From Clostridium sp. SY8519 (GTDB lineage Bacteria > Bacillota > Clostridia > Lachnospirales > Lachnospiraceae), in contig NC_015737.1 of the NCBI RefSeq assembly GCF_000270305.1, forward strand, positions 739,501-803,500: 64,000 nt of DNA, read 5' to 3'. The notes beneath the pieces were generated by a model, which searched no databases, was not told the DNA's origin, and saw nothing but the letters and a program-made list of their open reading frames with translations. Numbering within the stretch: the stretch's first letter is position 1; each line of letters begins with the position of its first letter. The position numbers and the translations under genes are program-made. Positions 23,210 to 32,487 of the stretch are shown piece by piece.

Positions 23210-24529
23210 TTATTTCACCAGAAGATTCACTTTCTTCTGCACGGCATCGTAGTCATATCCGGCTTTCTTGAGCTTCCGTTTCCGGGCATTACCGTTTCCC
23301 CACTTTCCGGCGATTACTTCCCGGGCAATTTCATCCACAGATTTCTTCTTGGCAGAAGCACTCTTATCGTACTTCGGTCTGGCATATCCTCGGATATATC
23401 CCCAGCCGACCGGGATGGTGCGGTAACCGACCGCGTTCTTGTGATTTCCTTCGATCACTGTAATCTTCCCATTCTTCACTTTAGTCACAATTCCGATGTG
23501 AGTGGAGCTTCCGTCATTCGGCTGCGCATGATCGTTCCAGTTATACAGGATGATATCTCCGCGCTTCGGCGTGATTGTTCCGTCCTCCTGCCAGATGCCT
23601 TTTTTCTTAAAAATTGCCACATGCTTTTCGCAGCTGATTTCCGTTCCGATGAGGTCGGTCATTTCCGCCTTGATTGCGGCAGCGGAAACAGCAGCATCGC
23701 ACCATGCGTCCGTATATTTCATCCTGTAGCCGCGGGCGAGCGGCTTATGGCTGTTGTAGATATCGATGATCTTTTTGTATTTCCCATTCTTCTCAGAGTA
23801 TCCAAGCCATCCCTCCATCACGGAAATGATGGCGTCCGCGGTCTTCTTCCCATTCTTGGCTTCTACCTTCTCGGCCTTTGTACCTGTATTCTTATCCGCA
23901 TCCGGCTTCGGATATCCGTTCAGACCTTTCTTTCTGATAATGGCCGGATAATCCACATAGGAAAGATCCATGTCCGCGTTTCCGCTGATGCCGGACACCT
24001 TTCCACCGGAAGAATACTGCCAGATTCCGTACTTACCTCCGTAGGTACATTTGCTCGCGTACTGTGCGACCCAATGCGCAAAGGAACCGAGTTTCGAATC
24101 ATCCAGCCGATCCTGAAATCCGGAGTAAGCGGATGCGTAGATTCCGGCATAGTAATCGGCCGCCTCCAGCTCCCTGCAGAAAGCAATCGCGGCCTTTGTG
24201 GTTCCGGATTTCTTCGATGCCGGCTGCGCCTCGCAGTCAAAGTAGACCGGGTATTCCAGCTTCTTTCCCTTAAGCATTTGGATGAATCTCTTCGCGTCTG
24301 CTTTGCCTGCCTCCGCTGTCACGCACTTCGGCCCCGCAAAGTAGTACGCACCAACCGCGATGCCGTTTTTCTTCGCGCCTTTGTAGTTCGCTTCCCACCG
24401 GCTGTCCGTGTAGAAGCCGTCATCCGAGCCGCCGGCCTTGATGATGGCAAATTTTATGCCTGCGGCTTTTACCTTCGCCCAGTTGATATTTCCCTGCCAG
24501 TGGCTGACATCAATTCCTTTAATCTCCAT
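23210..24529 (-). CDS. Phage endolysin: GH25 muramidase, amidase-like domain, CW_7 repeat
   Basis: Cell-wall hydrolase of 439 residues. The GH25 lysozyme domain spans residues 1-200 (GIDVSHWQGNINW at the start, catalytic DCE in YFDCEAQ, MDLSYVD at the end). A second, CHAP-like cysteine peptidase/amidase region near 245-385 has Cys in AWCDAAVSA and His in STHIGIV. One CW_7 (Cpl-7) cell-wall-binding repeat lies near 395-439 (IAREVIAGKWGNGNARKRKL). There is no signal peptide, so export needs the holin that ends immediately upstream. A catalytic fusion of two lytic activities is usual in clostridial phages. Confidence 0.93.
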   Translation of the reverse strand: MEIKGIDVSHWQGNINWAKVKAAGIKFAIIKAGGSDDGFYTDSRWEANYKGAKKNGIAVGAYYFAGPKCVTAEAGKADAKRFIQMLKGKKLEYPVYFDCEAQPASKKSGTTKAAIAFCRELEAADYYAGIYASAYSGFQDRLDDSKLGSFAHWVAQYASKCTYGGKYGIWQYSSGGKVSGISGNADMDLSYVDYPAIIRKKGLNGYPKPDADKNTGTKAEKVEAKNGKKTADAIISVMEGWLGYSEKNGKYKKIIDIYNSHKPLARGYRMKYTDAWCDAAVSAAAIKAEMTDLIGTEISCEKHVAIFKKKGIWQEDGTITPKRGDIILYNWNDHAQPNDGSSTHIGIVTKVKNGKITVIEGNHKNAVGYRTIPVGWGYIRGYARPKYDKSASAKKKSVDEIAREVIAGKWGNGNARKRKLKKAGYDYDAVQKKVNLLVK

Positions 24530-24943
24530 TTACTTATCCTCATTGTCTGCTCTGTCGTGGAGCTGTTCCAGTACGTCTCTCAATTTCTTCGGAATCGGAA
24601 GACCGAGATGCCCAGCGTTTTCCAGAAGCGATACGCCTTCGTTTGAGATGTAGAAGAAGATCACCGCTGTCCGTACAACTGATCCCGATTTCACAACGTA
24701 GATGTCGATCAAATTCGCAATACCGACAAGCAAAAAAATAAGGACCTTTCTGCAGATCCCTTTAAATCCTACGGCGAATGAGAGCCTGTGATCCTCAAGT
24801 GCACACATCACACCGGTGATATAATCAATGACCACGCATGCGATCAATAAATAGATCAAGCCGTCACATCCTCCCAAGTAGTATCCGATCCAACCGCCAA
24901 GGCCGGTCAGGACAAGCTGATTGATTCCCCAGAATTCCTTCAT
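24530..24943 (-). CDS. Phage holin
   Basis: Membrane protein of 137 residues in the toxin-secretion/phage-lysis holin group (holin_4 type), with hydrophobic segments near residues 10-50, 70-90 and 95-115 and a charged tail (KKLRDVLEQLHDRADNEDK). AAAGGAGC precedes the ATG at 24943; the longer frame to 25357 overlaps the tail gene and is not real. Its stop abuts the endolysin start. Confidence 0.87.
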   Translation of the reverse strand: MKEFWGINQLVLTGLGGWIGYYLGGCDGLIYLLIACVVIDYITGVMCALEDHRLSFAVGFKGICRKVLIFLLVGIANLIDIYVVKSGSVVRTAVIFFYISNEGVSLLENAGHLGLPIPKKLRDVLEQLHDRADNEDK

Positions 24944-24959
24944 AAGTTGCTCCTTTCTG

Positions 24960-26573
24960 TTAAGCCGTCCGTTTCCAGACATAAACGACAAGATACGGCG
25001 GCATGTTGTTATGCGAGACTCCGCCGCCTGCACTTCCTGTGGTAAAGGAATGCGTATGTGAACCGGCGCTTGCGGTTTTCGATCCATGCGTATAATTCTC
25101 GGAACTTTTTGAACGCGGGAGCTTGTAACCGCTACCCGAAAGACCTCCCGAGTAGCCTTCTGCACCGGTGTCTCCATCGGTGGTAAGATGCACATACTTA
25201 CCGGACCCGTAGCTGTGACTGTGAGACCCATCGCTGTCTGTACTTCCGCTGTGCTGATGGGAAGGAATTTCAGAGATGTTAAGCGTATGAAAAGCTTCAC
25301 CTCCGGTGTCTCCTGCGGAATAACCTCCTCCTGCCGCAAGCAGGAATCTTCCTTCAATCATCTCCCATGTTCCGCCAAAGAGAGTTGCGGGCGATGTGCT
25401 GTTTACCGACATATAAATGGAGCCGACCGGATAGATAAGATTGGCAATACCGGTAATATCGGAAGGTGTGATGTTATCCGCACGGAAGTTACCGAAACCG
25501 CAGTACAGCTCATCACTGTTTGCCGCGGTTCCGCCGAAGGCAACACCTGTTCCGTCTGTCCGGACGTCCATGATGTAATATTTTGAGAAAATCCGGACTT
25601 TTGTGGATTGCGCTTTTGTATATCCGTCTTCGATCGCGCCATAGATGTCCCATGCGTAATCAATTGACAGAGAGACTTCGCAACTTAAATCGCTGAAAGC
25701 AGCGCTTGACGGCGATAGACTTTCCGAAAGCTTTGTCCATTCTGTTGCGCTGGTTTCTTTCGCATAGAAAGTAATCGTTCTTGATGCGCTGACTGAAGCA
25801 GACTGACCGTTAACCAGGAGAGTAACATTGTCCGGATTGTCAGATGTTCCGTTACGATATGCAACAAGAGTCAGCGCGCATGCTGTTTCTGCTACAGTGA
25901 CAGGGTAGGTATCTCGAAAAATAGCGGTATTCCCATTCATTTCATAAAATGTGAAATGGGTCAGATTCTTTCCGCAGTCTTTGAATACACTGGTTGGGAC
26001 AGTAATGATTGCGCTGGTGCCTGTAAATGTTGTTGTGTATCTTAGCACGCCATCCGGATCGTAGAACTCCAACTTGTAGGCGGATGATTTTGAAAACTGG
26101 AAATCTCCGCTTTTTCCGTAGGTCAGCTCTGACGGATAACTGTTGAGGGAAGCAAAAGTTACGTAGGTCAGCTCTGTTGCCGACATGAGGTCCGGTTTAG
26201 TGGTAATACTATATGAGGATCCCATAATTTCGCTGCTTTTCTTTTCGCTATAGGAAAGTGACGCGTTGGCGTAATCCGAGATATCGTCATATCCGGTCTT
26301 TGTGCCTGTCAATGTCAGAAGGCATTTCATGCTGGTTCCGATTGTCACAGTCTTTGATATGCTCGTGCCGGCGGCATAGATTTCTGCGGTGACAGAACGG
26401 CTTTTCGATGAAGATCCATAGAGACTGTATTTTAACGTTGCAACAGTTTTTCCATCCGCTAAGGCAACGCCGGTGACTTCGCACAAGAGATAACTGCTTT
26501 TGGAAAGTGTTCCCGCACCGTCCGCTAAGAAGCCGATGTGCGAAAGCATTAATTTTCTACTATACAAGGCCAT
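24960..26573 (-). CDS. Phage tail fibre/receptor-binding protein with collar-type C-terminus
   Basis: Virion protein of 537 residues. The N-terminal 330 residues form a Ser/Thr-rich beta structure like siphophage tail-tip fibre proteins (DUF859-like). The C-terminus carries a collar/microcyclamide-type domain (YPVGSIYMSVNSTSPATLF, then FGGTWE and repeated SHSH/SHTH histidine pairs) and ends PPYLVVYVWKRTA. The His pairs usually bind metal in fibre tips. Probably the host-recognition component, placed just before holin as in many siphophages. Confidence 0.82.
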   Translation of the reverse strand: MALYSRKLMLSHIGFLADGAGTLSKSSYLLCEVTGVALADGKTVATLKYSLYGSSSKSRSVTAEIYAAGTSISKTVTIGTSMKCLLTLTGTKTGYDDISDYANASLSYSEKKSSEIMGSSYSITTKPDLMSATELTYVTFASLNSYPSELTYGKSGDFQFSKSSAYKLEFYDPDGVLRYTTTFTGTSAIITVPTSVFKDCGKNLTHFTFYEMNGNTAIFRDTYPVTVAETACALTLVAYRNGTSDNPDNVTLLVNGQSASVSASRTITFYAKETSATEWTKLSESLSPSSAAFSDLSCEVSLSIDYAWDIYGAIEDGYTKAQSTKVRIFSKYYIMDVRTDGTGVAFGGTAANSDELYCGFGNFRADNITPSDITGIANLIYPVGSIYMSVNSTSPATLFGGTWEMIEGRFLLAAGGGYSAGDTGGEAFHTLNISEIPSHQHSGSTDSDGSHSHSYGSGKYVHLTTDGDTGAEGYSGGLSGSGYKLPRSKSSENYTHGSKTASAGSHTHSFTTGSAGGGVSHNNMPPYLVVYVWKRTA

Positions 26574-26585
26574 AGAGATTCCCCC

Positions 26586-27470
26586 TTAATTCAGCTGAAG
26601 TGTCAGATTTCCGTTTTCCCGGTTGGTAAATGTAAATTTTCCGATCTGAAGCAGCGGGGTGGCTCCCCCGAGGCTTGCGCGAATCGAACCGTCCGCATCG
26701 ATGATGTCGAAGCTGTCGGTATCAATCCGGGCATGTGTCTGATTGGTTTCCCCAATCACCGCTTCTTTTCCGAAAGATGCGAAACGCACGGATTTTGTCC
26801 GGCTGACGGTGCCGGAAGTGTTCGTATAGGTGATAAGGTTTACATCGAAACTTCCGTCTGTGTTGACCAGTGCGGCCGGCACTATTACGGAATTTCCATC
26901 CGTCAGCGTGGAAGCATCCGGTACCATGCCGCATTCAATGCCATCGTCGGTCTTTCGAATCAGTGATGAAAATTTAACATTCACCTTATTGGCTGCATTC
27001 CGGGCACTAGCAGCATCCGTCTTTGCCTGATCTGCCTGAGCGGCAGCCTGTTTTGCTGCAGTACCCGCAGTTCCGGCGGCGTTAGCGGCATTTTCCGCAG
27101 CGCTTCCTGCTTTGTCTGCGAGATTTTTTGCGCCGTCTGCCGTTCCCTGCGCCCGAACAGCGGTGACTTTCGCCTCCTTCGCATGCTCTTTTGCGTCGTT
27201 TGCTGCAGTATCATCTGTCGGCGGAGAGGAAAGGTTACCAGTGATCCATGCTGACCCGCCGGATACGCGAAGAGTGACGGTGTCGCCAACCTTTGCATCA
27301 ATCGATCTCTGTACCGGCGTCTCGCTGATGCCGCCCGGGATATGTACCCATGCGATGTCATCTTCTGCTTTTGTTACGGTTGCCTGCGTGTCATAGGGCT
27401 TTGTGCTATGTCCCTGATAGGTGAAAGCTTCTTTTAAATTACGCTGCGCAATGTGCTGTTTTATGTTCAT
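26586..27470 (-). CDS. Phage tail-tip protein with alanine-rich coiled coil
   Basis: Protein of 294 residues: a small N-terminal OB-like domain (residues 1-85, DIAWVHIPGG and VGDTVTLRVSGG), a long Ala/Lys/Asp coiled coil near 88-160 (ENAANAAGTAGTAAK), then a beta-rich end. ATGA overlap with the upstream hub gene shows coupling. Likely a baseplate or tail-spike connector; no enzymatic motif seen. Confidence 0.7.
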   Translation of the reverse strand: MNIKQHIAQRNLKEAFTYQGHSTKPYDTQATVTKAEDDIAWVHIPGGISETPVQRSIDAKVGDTVTLRVSGGSAWITGNLSSPPTDDTAANDAKEHAKEAKVTAVRAQGTADGAKNLADKAGSAAENAANAAGTAGTAAKQAAAQADQAKTDAASARNAANKVNVKFSSLIRKTDDGIECGMVPDASTLTDGNSVIVPAALVNTDGSFDVNLITYTNTSGTVSRTKSVRFASFGKEAVIGETNQTHARIDTDSFDIIDADGSIRASLGGATPLLQIGKFTFTNRENGNLTLQLN

Positions 27471-28474
27471 ACTTCAATCACTTCCTCTGATGTTTTCCCG
27501 GCAAAGCCGAGCGTGATGTTCTGGCTTCTAATTTCGAATGTCCCGCTGATCTTTTCCTCCGGGTAATTCAGCCGAATCAAATCACCGGGAAAGATGTCCG
27601 GTACATAGCGTCGGTCATACGAAATCGTTCTCGATGGCATCTGTTCTTCCTTAAGCCTTCGCTTTGCGTAAGAGAGAAGCGTTTCTCCCTCCCGGAGCGT
27701 GCAGTTGGTTTCTTCCATCCAGATTTCCCGGCCGCGAGAAGCAATGGAGTACCTGCTCTCCGGATCTTCATCCCTTGCCACCGCATAATCGGAGCCGGAG
27801 ACCGCCCGAAACACATTCGGACAGGAATACCAGTCGTACTGATCGGTGACGGACGGCTCTAAGATGTCAAAAGAAGCCGCGTCAAAGGTGACTGCGACTT
27901 CCGTGCTTTTCGGCTGAATGGTAATGTTTCCGTTTCCATGTATCCGGATCTTCCATCCGGTGGCGGTGAGGATCTTGCTCGCCATGGAAAGATTCGTCTC
28001 GCCGTCCTCGGCGACAATGGCGGAGGACAGGGCCGATGCGTTCTCCGCTGCCGTTACCGGAGCTGCCCCGACGGAAAGAAGATCCTTCACAAGCTTTGCG
28101 CCGTTTCCGTTCTTTGGCGCGTACCAGCCTCTTGGAAGCAGCCGGTCCGCGGCAGGCTTTAATACCGAGTAGCAGGACGCCGGATAGCTTTCCCGCTTCC
28201 CGGTGAGTTTCCGTTCCGGAGCTGTGGTAAGACCGGTAAACAACGGAATGCGGGACTCCGAGGAATATTCCTGTCTGGCGTTCATCCATACCCGAACCCA
28301 AACCTCGCCGTCCTCTGGGACTTCCGTCAGGTCCAGATCTGCAGACTCCATCAGAAGATCTGTATTTCTTGTGATCGTTCCTGCTGTCAGCCTGTGATGA
28401 GAAATGTCTCTCCAGGAAACCGGATCGACGATTGTAAGGTCATACGACGCGGTAAATCCTTTTGAATAATCCAT
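27467..28474 (-). CDS. Phage baseplate hub/tail protein (XkdQ-like)
   Basis: Protein of 335 residues with the pattern of XkdQ/YqbQ-type hub proteins: an N-terminal beta domain, a LysM-free centre with SMASKILTATGWKIRIHGNG, and a C-terminal DIFPGDLIRLNYPE segment. The ATG at 28474 overlaps the region of the upstream stop, with GGAGGAGG as ribosome binding site. Part of the tail-tip module. Confidence 0.75.
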   Translation of the reverse strand: MDYSKGFTASYDLTIVDPVSWRDISHHRLTAGTITRNTDLLMESADLDLTEVPEDGEVWVRVWMNARQEYSSESRIPLFTGLTTAPERKLTGKRESYPASCYSVLKPAADRLLPRGWYAPKNGNGAKLVKDLLSVGAAPVTAAENASALSSAIVAEDGETNLSMASKILTATGWKIRIHGNGNITIQPKSTEVAVTFDAASFDILEPSVTDQYDWYSCPNVFRAVSGSDYAVARDEDPESRYSIASRGREIWMEETNCTLREGETLLSYAKRRLKEEQMPSRTISYDRRYVPDIFPGDLIRLNYPEEKISGTFEIRSQNITLGFAGKTSEEVIEV

Positions 28475-28475
28475 C

Positions 28476-30254
28476 TCATACCTCCTCCTGCAGTTCCTTC
28501 CATTCCGATAACGTCATACCGTCGAATCCTTCCGCTTCGACCTTCTTGATATCCAGTGAAAACGAAACGGAAAGCGAATTGTATTCCCGGCTTTCACTGA
28601 CTTCGACATCCGCGGCAAAGCTTGATCCGTCGGAGGTTCTGACGTGGCAGATGCCGGCGTAGTCTGCGAGCCTTCGCATGGTCTGAATCAGGTCGCTGTC
28701 TTGAATCCGGATGATATCCGTGCTGACAGAAAGATCGCGGGTGACGCCTTCGTTCCAGTCTCCGGTGATCGAGCCGCCAAGGTACCTTGTCCGCTCGAAA
28801 TCCTTCTCCCAGGAGTGATCAAGCTTCACATTATATGGGAGAACCGCCCGATCTCCGTCAAAGTCAATGACGAGAGCCGTTTCATGTAAGACATCTCCAT
28901 CCTCGTCGCTGTAGTCCGTCCACGCCGGGATATTTTCCGCTGTGATGTAATCGCCGTTTGCTGTTCGCATCACGACACGATGTCCGCAGCTGTCTCCGAA
29001 GGCCGGATACGGATCGACGTAGGTTTCTTCAAACACCGCGTCGGAAACAATCAGCTCCGGCTTGTCCGAGGACAGCCGGTAAATATCGCAGACATCGGTA
29101 TCCAGCGCACCTTCGGGTTTGATCGGTGTGATGCTTGCGATCAGATTATTCTTATCTACAGACACAGAAGCCGTAGGAATCAAAGCCTGATGCGCCCAGT
29201 GAACTTCAAATGGGAGATAAGCGGTATCGAACCTGCCGAGTCCGTCTTTCACAGTAGCCACGATCTTCCAGCCGGACGGAGAGATCGAAAAGTGCGGAAG
29301 CGGAATGTGCGGCATCGAGATACTGAAGTGAAACAATCCTTTGATCCGGTTCACAATACCGCGGATTACGGAAAGCGCGGTCTGAATCGGATGCACCATC
29401 GCGTTCTTTACGGCGTTAAACACTGAGGCCGTCACCGACCGTATTGCGTGCCAGCCGCGGGACACCACGTTCCTGACTGCGTTCACAACAGATGAAATTA
29501 CCGCCTTGATCCGGTTCCAAACGGACTTCGTCACGGAGAGCACGCCGTGAAATACGCTGCTGGTGACGGATTTGATGCCGTTCCACGCCCGGGTCACGAT
29601 GGATTTGATCGCGCCGGTGACCGAACTGAAAATTCCCTTGATGGCATTCCAGACTGTACGAATAACAACCCGGATCCCGTTCATGATTGTGGTAATTACG
29701 ATCTTGATCGCTTTAAATACAGTCTTCGCTATGGTCAGGTAGATATCGAAGTACGCTCGAAAGACTGCCGCAATCGCAGTAAGCACGGTAACAAAGAACT
29801 TCTTGATTCCGCTCCAGACAGTGGTGATTACGGATTTGATTGTTTTCATCACCGAGGTGATGATCTTTGAAACTGCAGTGAATACCTTTTGCGCAGTCGC
29901 CTTGATCTTGTCCCAGTTTTTATATAACAGAACGCCGACCACGATCGCAGCAGCAATCGCGGCAATCACCAGTCCAATAGGACTGGTCAGAAAACCGATT
30001 GCTTTTCCCATCACACCAGCCATGCCGCCTGCATCAGAAAATGCCTTTGACAGTTTTCCGCCCAGCGTGATCATCTTTCCGATGCCGCCGCTGATGGTTC
30101 CAATTGCCATTCCAATTTTGCTGATGCCGACCAGAAGAGGGCCGACGAGGGCAGCGATCACGGCGATCTTTACGATCATCTGCTGGGCCCCTGGAGAGAG
30201 CGTCTGAAACCATGTGTTGAACGCCTGCAGCTTCTGATTTAACGTATCAAGCAT
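28476..30254 (-). CDS. Chimeric protein: tape-measure core fused to distal tail protein end
   Basis: Open frame of 592 residues from the ATG at 30254. Residues 1-55 match the internal membrane-insertion part of a tape-measure protein (FNTWFQTLSPGAQQMI then two hydrophobic stretches). Residues 120-320 are helical repeats of about 20 residues (VWNAIKGIFSSVTGAIKSIV and relatives), reaching the usual near-terminal PHFSISPSGWKI. From about residue 330 the sequence changes to a beta-rich distal-tail/fibre type with an FN3-like part and a phage tail C-terminus. The tape-measure N-terminus is missing, as are the capsid and terminase genes that should precede it. Probably not functional. Confidence 0.65.
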   Translation of the reverse strand: MLDTLNQKLQAFNTWFQTLSPGAQQMIVKIAVIAALVGPLLVGISKIGMAIGTISGGIGKMITLGGKLSKAFSDAGGMAGVMGKAIGFLTSPIGLVIAAIAAAIVVGVLLYKNWDKIKATAQKVFTAVSKIITSVMKTIKSVITTVWSGIKKFFVTVLTAIAAVFRAYFDIYLTIAKTVFKAIKIVITTIMNGIRVVIRTVWNAIKGIFSSVTGAIKSIVTRAWNGIKSVTSSVFHGVLSVTKSVWNRIKAVISSVVNAVRNVVSRGWHAIRSVTASVFNAVKNAMVHPIQTALSVIRGIVNRIKGLFHFSISMPHIPLPHFSISPSGWKIVATVKDGLGRFDTAYLPFEVHWAHQALIPTASVSVDKNNLIASITPIKPEGALDTDVCDIYRLSSDKPELIVSDAVFEETYVDPYPAFGDSCGHRVVMRTANGDYITAENIPAWTDYSDEDGDVLHETALVIDFDGDRAVLPYNVKLDHSWEKDFERTRYLGGSITGDWNEGVTRDLSVSTDIIRIQDSDLIQTMRRLADYAGICHVRTSDGSSFAADVEVSESREYNSLSVSFSLDIKKVEAEGFDGMTLSEWKELQEEV

Positions 30255-30354
30255 GGCACATATAGCAAGTGATATCTTGCGGAATTTGAAGTATTTATCC
30301 GAAGACTTTTTGTACGAACAAAAGCCCCTGGTCGAGGCTTTCCGGCAGTTTCCT

Positions 30355-30648
30355 TTAGCAGTTTGCCGCGGCTCCGGCTGCTTTCCTTGCGTTCGTCTGT
30401 GCGATCTCCGCCTGTTCAAAGGCTTCGAATTCCTCGTCGGTAAGTTTGCCGTCTGCCAGGCCCCACAGTGCTTCGTGCGCCTGCATCGCGCAGTCCGCTG
30501 CCGTCTTCGCGGTATCCGCCATGTTCCAGGCGGAAGTCTTTCTTCCTTCTCTAGCGAACCGCTCTGCGGCCTTCATGTAACGTTCTGCTGTTTTTGCGCT
30601 TGCTCTGCATCCCTGCGCCGCTTCTGCTCTTGTTTCGTAAAGCTTCAT
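30355..30648 (-). CDS. Hypothetical small helical protein
   Basis: A 97-residue, Ala- and Glu-rich, fully helical protein (ETRAEAAQGCRASAKTAERY near the start, DGKLTDEEFEAFEQAE near the end). AGGCGG lies before the ATG at 30648. It reads like a small phage or mobile-element accessory gene; I do not recognise the family. It ends about 100 bp before the truncated tape-measure gene, so it is the last gene before the deleted part of the prophage. Confidence 0.5.
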   Translation of the reverse strand: MKLYETRAEAAQGCRASAKTAERYMKAAERFAREGRKTSAWNMADTAKTAADCAMQAHEALWGLADGKLTDEEFEAFEQAEIAQTNARKAAGAAANC

Positions 30649-30787
30649 TTTTATTATCCGCCTTTCTAGCGAAAGGCACCGATGGGGTTATGAAAACCGA
30701 GGTGCTTTCGCTCTTTCTACTTTTCTCAATTCCTGATATCCTTTTCTTGCAAGACCGGTACACTACAGAGCACGCCGAGGTGAGTGG

Positions 30788-30820
30788 CGGGGCGGTATAG
30801 CGGCCTACCCCGCATTTTTA
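30788..30820 (+). terminator. Hairpin terminator before the IS110 relic
   Basis: GCGGGG (30788) pairs with CCCCGC (30809-30814), followed by ATTTTTAT on the plus strand. The interval 30649-30961 shows nothing else. Confidence 0.5.
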
Positions 30821-30961
30821 TATGTTGCCGGTCATCCTTAAGGCATCAATGAATGGCGCATTCCGTAGCCCGTAAACTTATCTCTTTCGAAGTTGTCTCG
30901 ATTTTGCCGGATGACCAGTCACTACCGCTCTTGCATCTACAAAATATCAGGAGGTGTTTTA

Positions 30962-31222
30962 TTGGCTTTTAAAATTTTTCGTTTCAATTGTTGTGGACTT
31001 GACATCCACAAAACCTGGATCTTTGCCTGCATCGGCATCACCGATCCCAATGGTCGGACAGTGTATAAAGAAAAAAGATTTTCTTCTTTCTCCAGAGGTC
31101 TGCGGGATCTTGCCGCATGGCTTGCCTCTTATAACTGTACGGACGTGTGCATGGAATCAACCGGCAAGTACTGGATTCCGGTATTCAATATCCTTGAAAA
31201 GACATGCCATGCTGTTGAATAG
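30962..31222 (+). pseudogene. IS110-family transposase, N-terminal fragment
   Basis: TTG start after AGGAGGTG. About 86 codons match the N-terminal DEDD domain of IS110/IS1111 transposases (CGLDIHKTWIFACI with the first catalytic Asp, then VCMESTGKYWIPVFNIL). The frame then stops, and the rest of the transposase and any IS end are absent. A dead relic. Confidence 0.85.
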
Positions 31223-31321
31223 CAGCAATTGTAATGCTGATGCGCAATGATTGAAGCGCGCGGGTCCAGGCCTGGTTCCCGTTACGGCGGTTTACGCCCG
31301 GGACCCGGAAGGCGTTCCCGC

Positions 31322-31363
31322 CTGCATCAAAAAAGGAGGCGTACGAACGCCTCCTTTTTTGAT
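31322..31363. terminator. Long perfect bidirectional terminator
   Basis: An 18-bp perfect inverted repeat (arms 31322-31339 and 31346-31363) with A and T runs in the arms gives a T-tract on both strands. It serves the CAP gene on the minus strand. Confidence 0.85.
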
Positions 31364-31374
31364 GCGCAGCAGAA

Positions 31375-32313
31375 TTACTCGCCCGCTTTTTGTACAGACA
31401 CTTTGACGGTCAGCTTGACCTTAGGATCCGATTTCAGCCGGAACGTAATGGCAGCAGTTCCGGGCTTTACTGCCTTGATCAGTCCATGTTTATTCACCGA
31501 TGCGACGGAAGGTTTGCTGCTTTTCCAGGTAAACGATGAATTATCAATGTGGGCATCGGACCAGGTATGAGGGCCGCTGTAATTCACCCATAATTCCAGG
31601 GAATGATCCCATGAGGGGTTTCCGGTATAAAGAGTGACGTTTTTGGTAGTACAGCTGAAATATTTCTTCTTCAGATCGCTTTTTTTGGTCGATATCGATT
31701 TGGTATATTTTTTTACGGAAGAAGACTTCAGCTTCTTCTTTACTGATGTCCGGCTGATCTCCAGAGTATATGACTGCTGATAACTGTACCAAGGATATAA
31801 TTTGCCATTGAAAAGACTATCCTGCATGTATACTGCGCCGATGCCGATGCTGCGGGCACCGGGAAGCAGAATTCCCTTCTTGTGAGACGGAGAATCCATC
31901 CACTCATCCACAATCTCCTTGGCGCTGATCGAGCCATAGGTCGTTTCAAGGCAGTCCTCATAATTGATCCGTTTGTTGACCGTGTGTGCATACCTTCCGT
32001 CGGGACGCCTGTGCGGACTCGTGTAGGGAACCATAATATTCAGCTCCGCACCGCGGGTGACGGCAGCCTCGGTCAGTTCCGTATCGAGTTTTAAGGCAGA
32101 GAGATGGTGCTGTTTCCGGTACTTGTTTACATACTTCAGGATTTCCTGCGCCCTTCCGTTATCCTGAGCGACTTTTATCTTCAGTTTCCCGGTTCCTGCG
32201 GCCCATGCCGTGGTTGTGGTCCCCGGAATGCCGCACAGGATGACTGCGCTCCATACTGCGGCAGCTAAGCAGACAAGAATTCGGTGCCATCGTTTTTTCG
32301 CTGAAATCTCCAT
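31375..32313 (-). CDS. Secreted CAP-domain protein with Ig-like (BIG2) C-terminus
   Basis: Protein of 312 residues. Basic start plus a hydrophobic signal segment near residues 10-38 (CLAAAVWSAVILCGIPG, AWAA cleavage region). A CAP/SCP domain near 50-185 shows KYVNKYRKQHHLSALKLD, the ELTEAAVTRGAEL helix, SPHRRPDG in the cavity region and DSPSHKKGILLP. A Lys/Ser-rich linker and a BIG2-like domain near 225-310 (FTWKSSKPSVASVNKHGLIK) follow. Exported and probably wall-associated; CAP proteins of this type are common in clostridial mobile and surface loci, function unproven. Confidence 0.87.
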   Translation of the reverse strand: MEISAKKRWHRILVCLAAAVWSAVILCGIPGTTTTAWAAGTGKLKIKVAQDNGRAQEILKYVNKYRKQHHLSALKLDTELTEAAVTRGAELNIMVPYTSPHRRPDGRYAHTVNKRINYEDCLETTYGSISAKEIVDEWMDSPSHKKGILLPGARSIGIGAVYMQDSLFNGKLYPWYSYQQSYTLEISRTSVKKKLKSSSVKKYTKSISTKKSDLKKKYFSCTTKNVTLYTGNPSWDHSLELWVNYSGPHTWSDAHIDNSSFTWKSSKPSVASVNKHGLIKAVKPGTAAITFRLKSDPKVKLTVKVSVQKAGE

Positions 32314-32487
32314 TCCTTATCCCCCTTATCGTAGAGCATTTCCCCGTGAGCCAGATCTCTCCTCCCGAAAAAACAAAAATGCAGAGGAGAAATCTGTTCC
32401 AGTTCCCATTTTACCACAGGATTAGAAAGGAAAGGAACTTTATTATGTGATTTCTACCTTTTTTACAGATTTAATCATAAAAATCGC

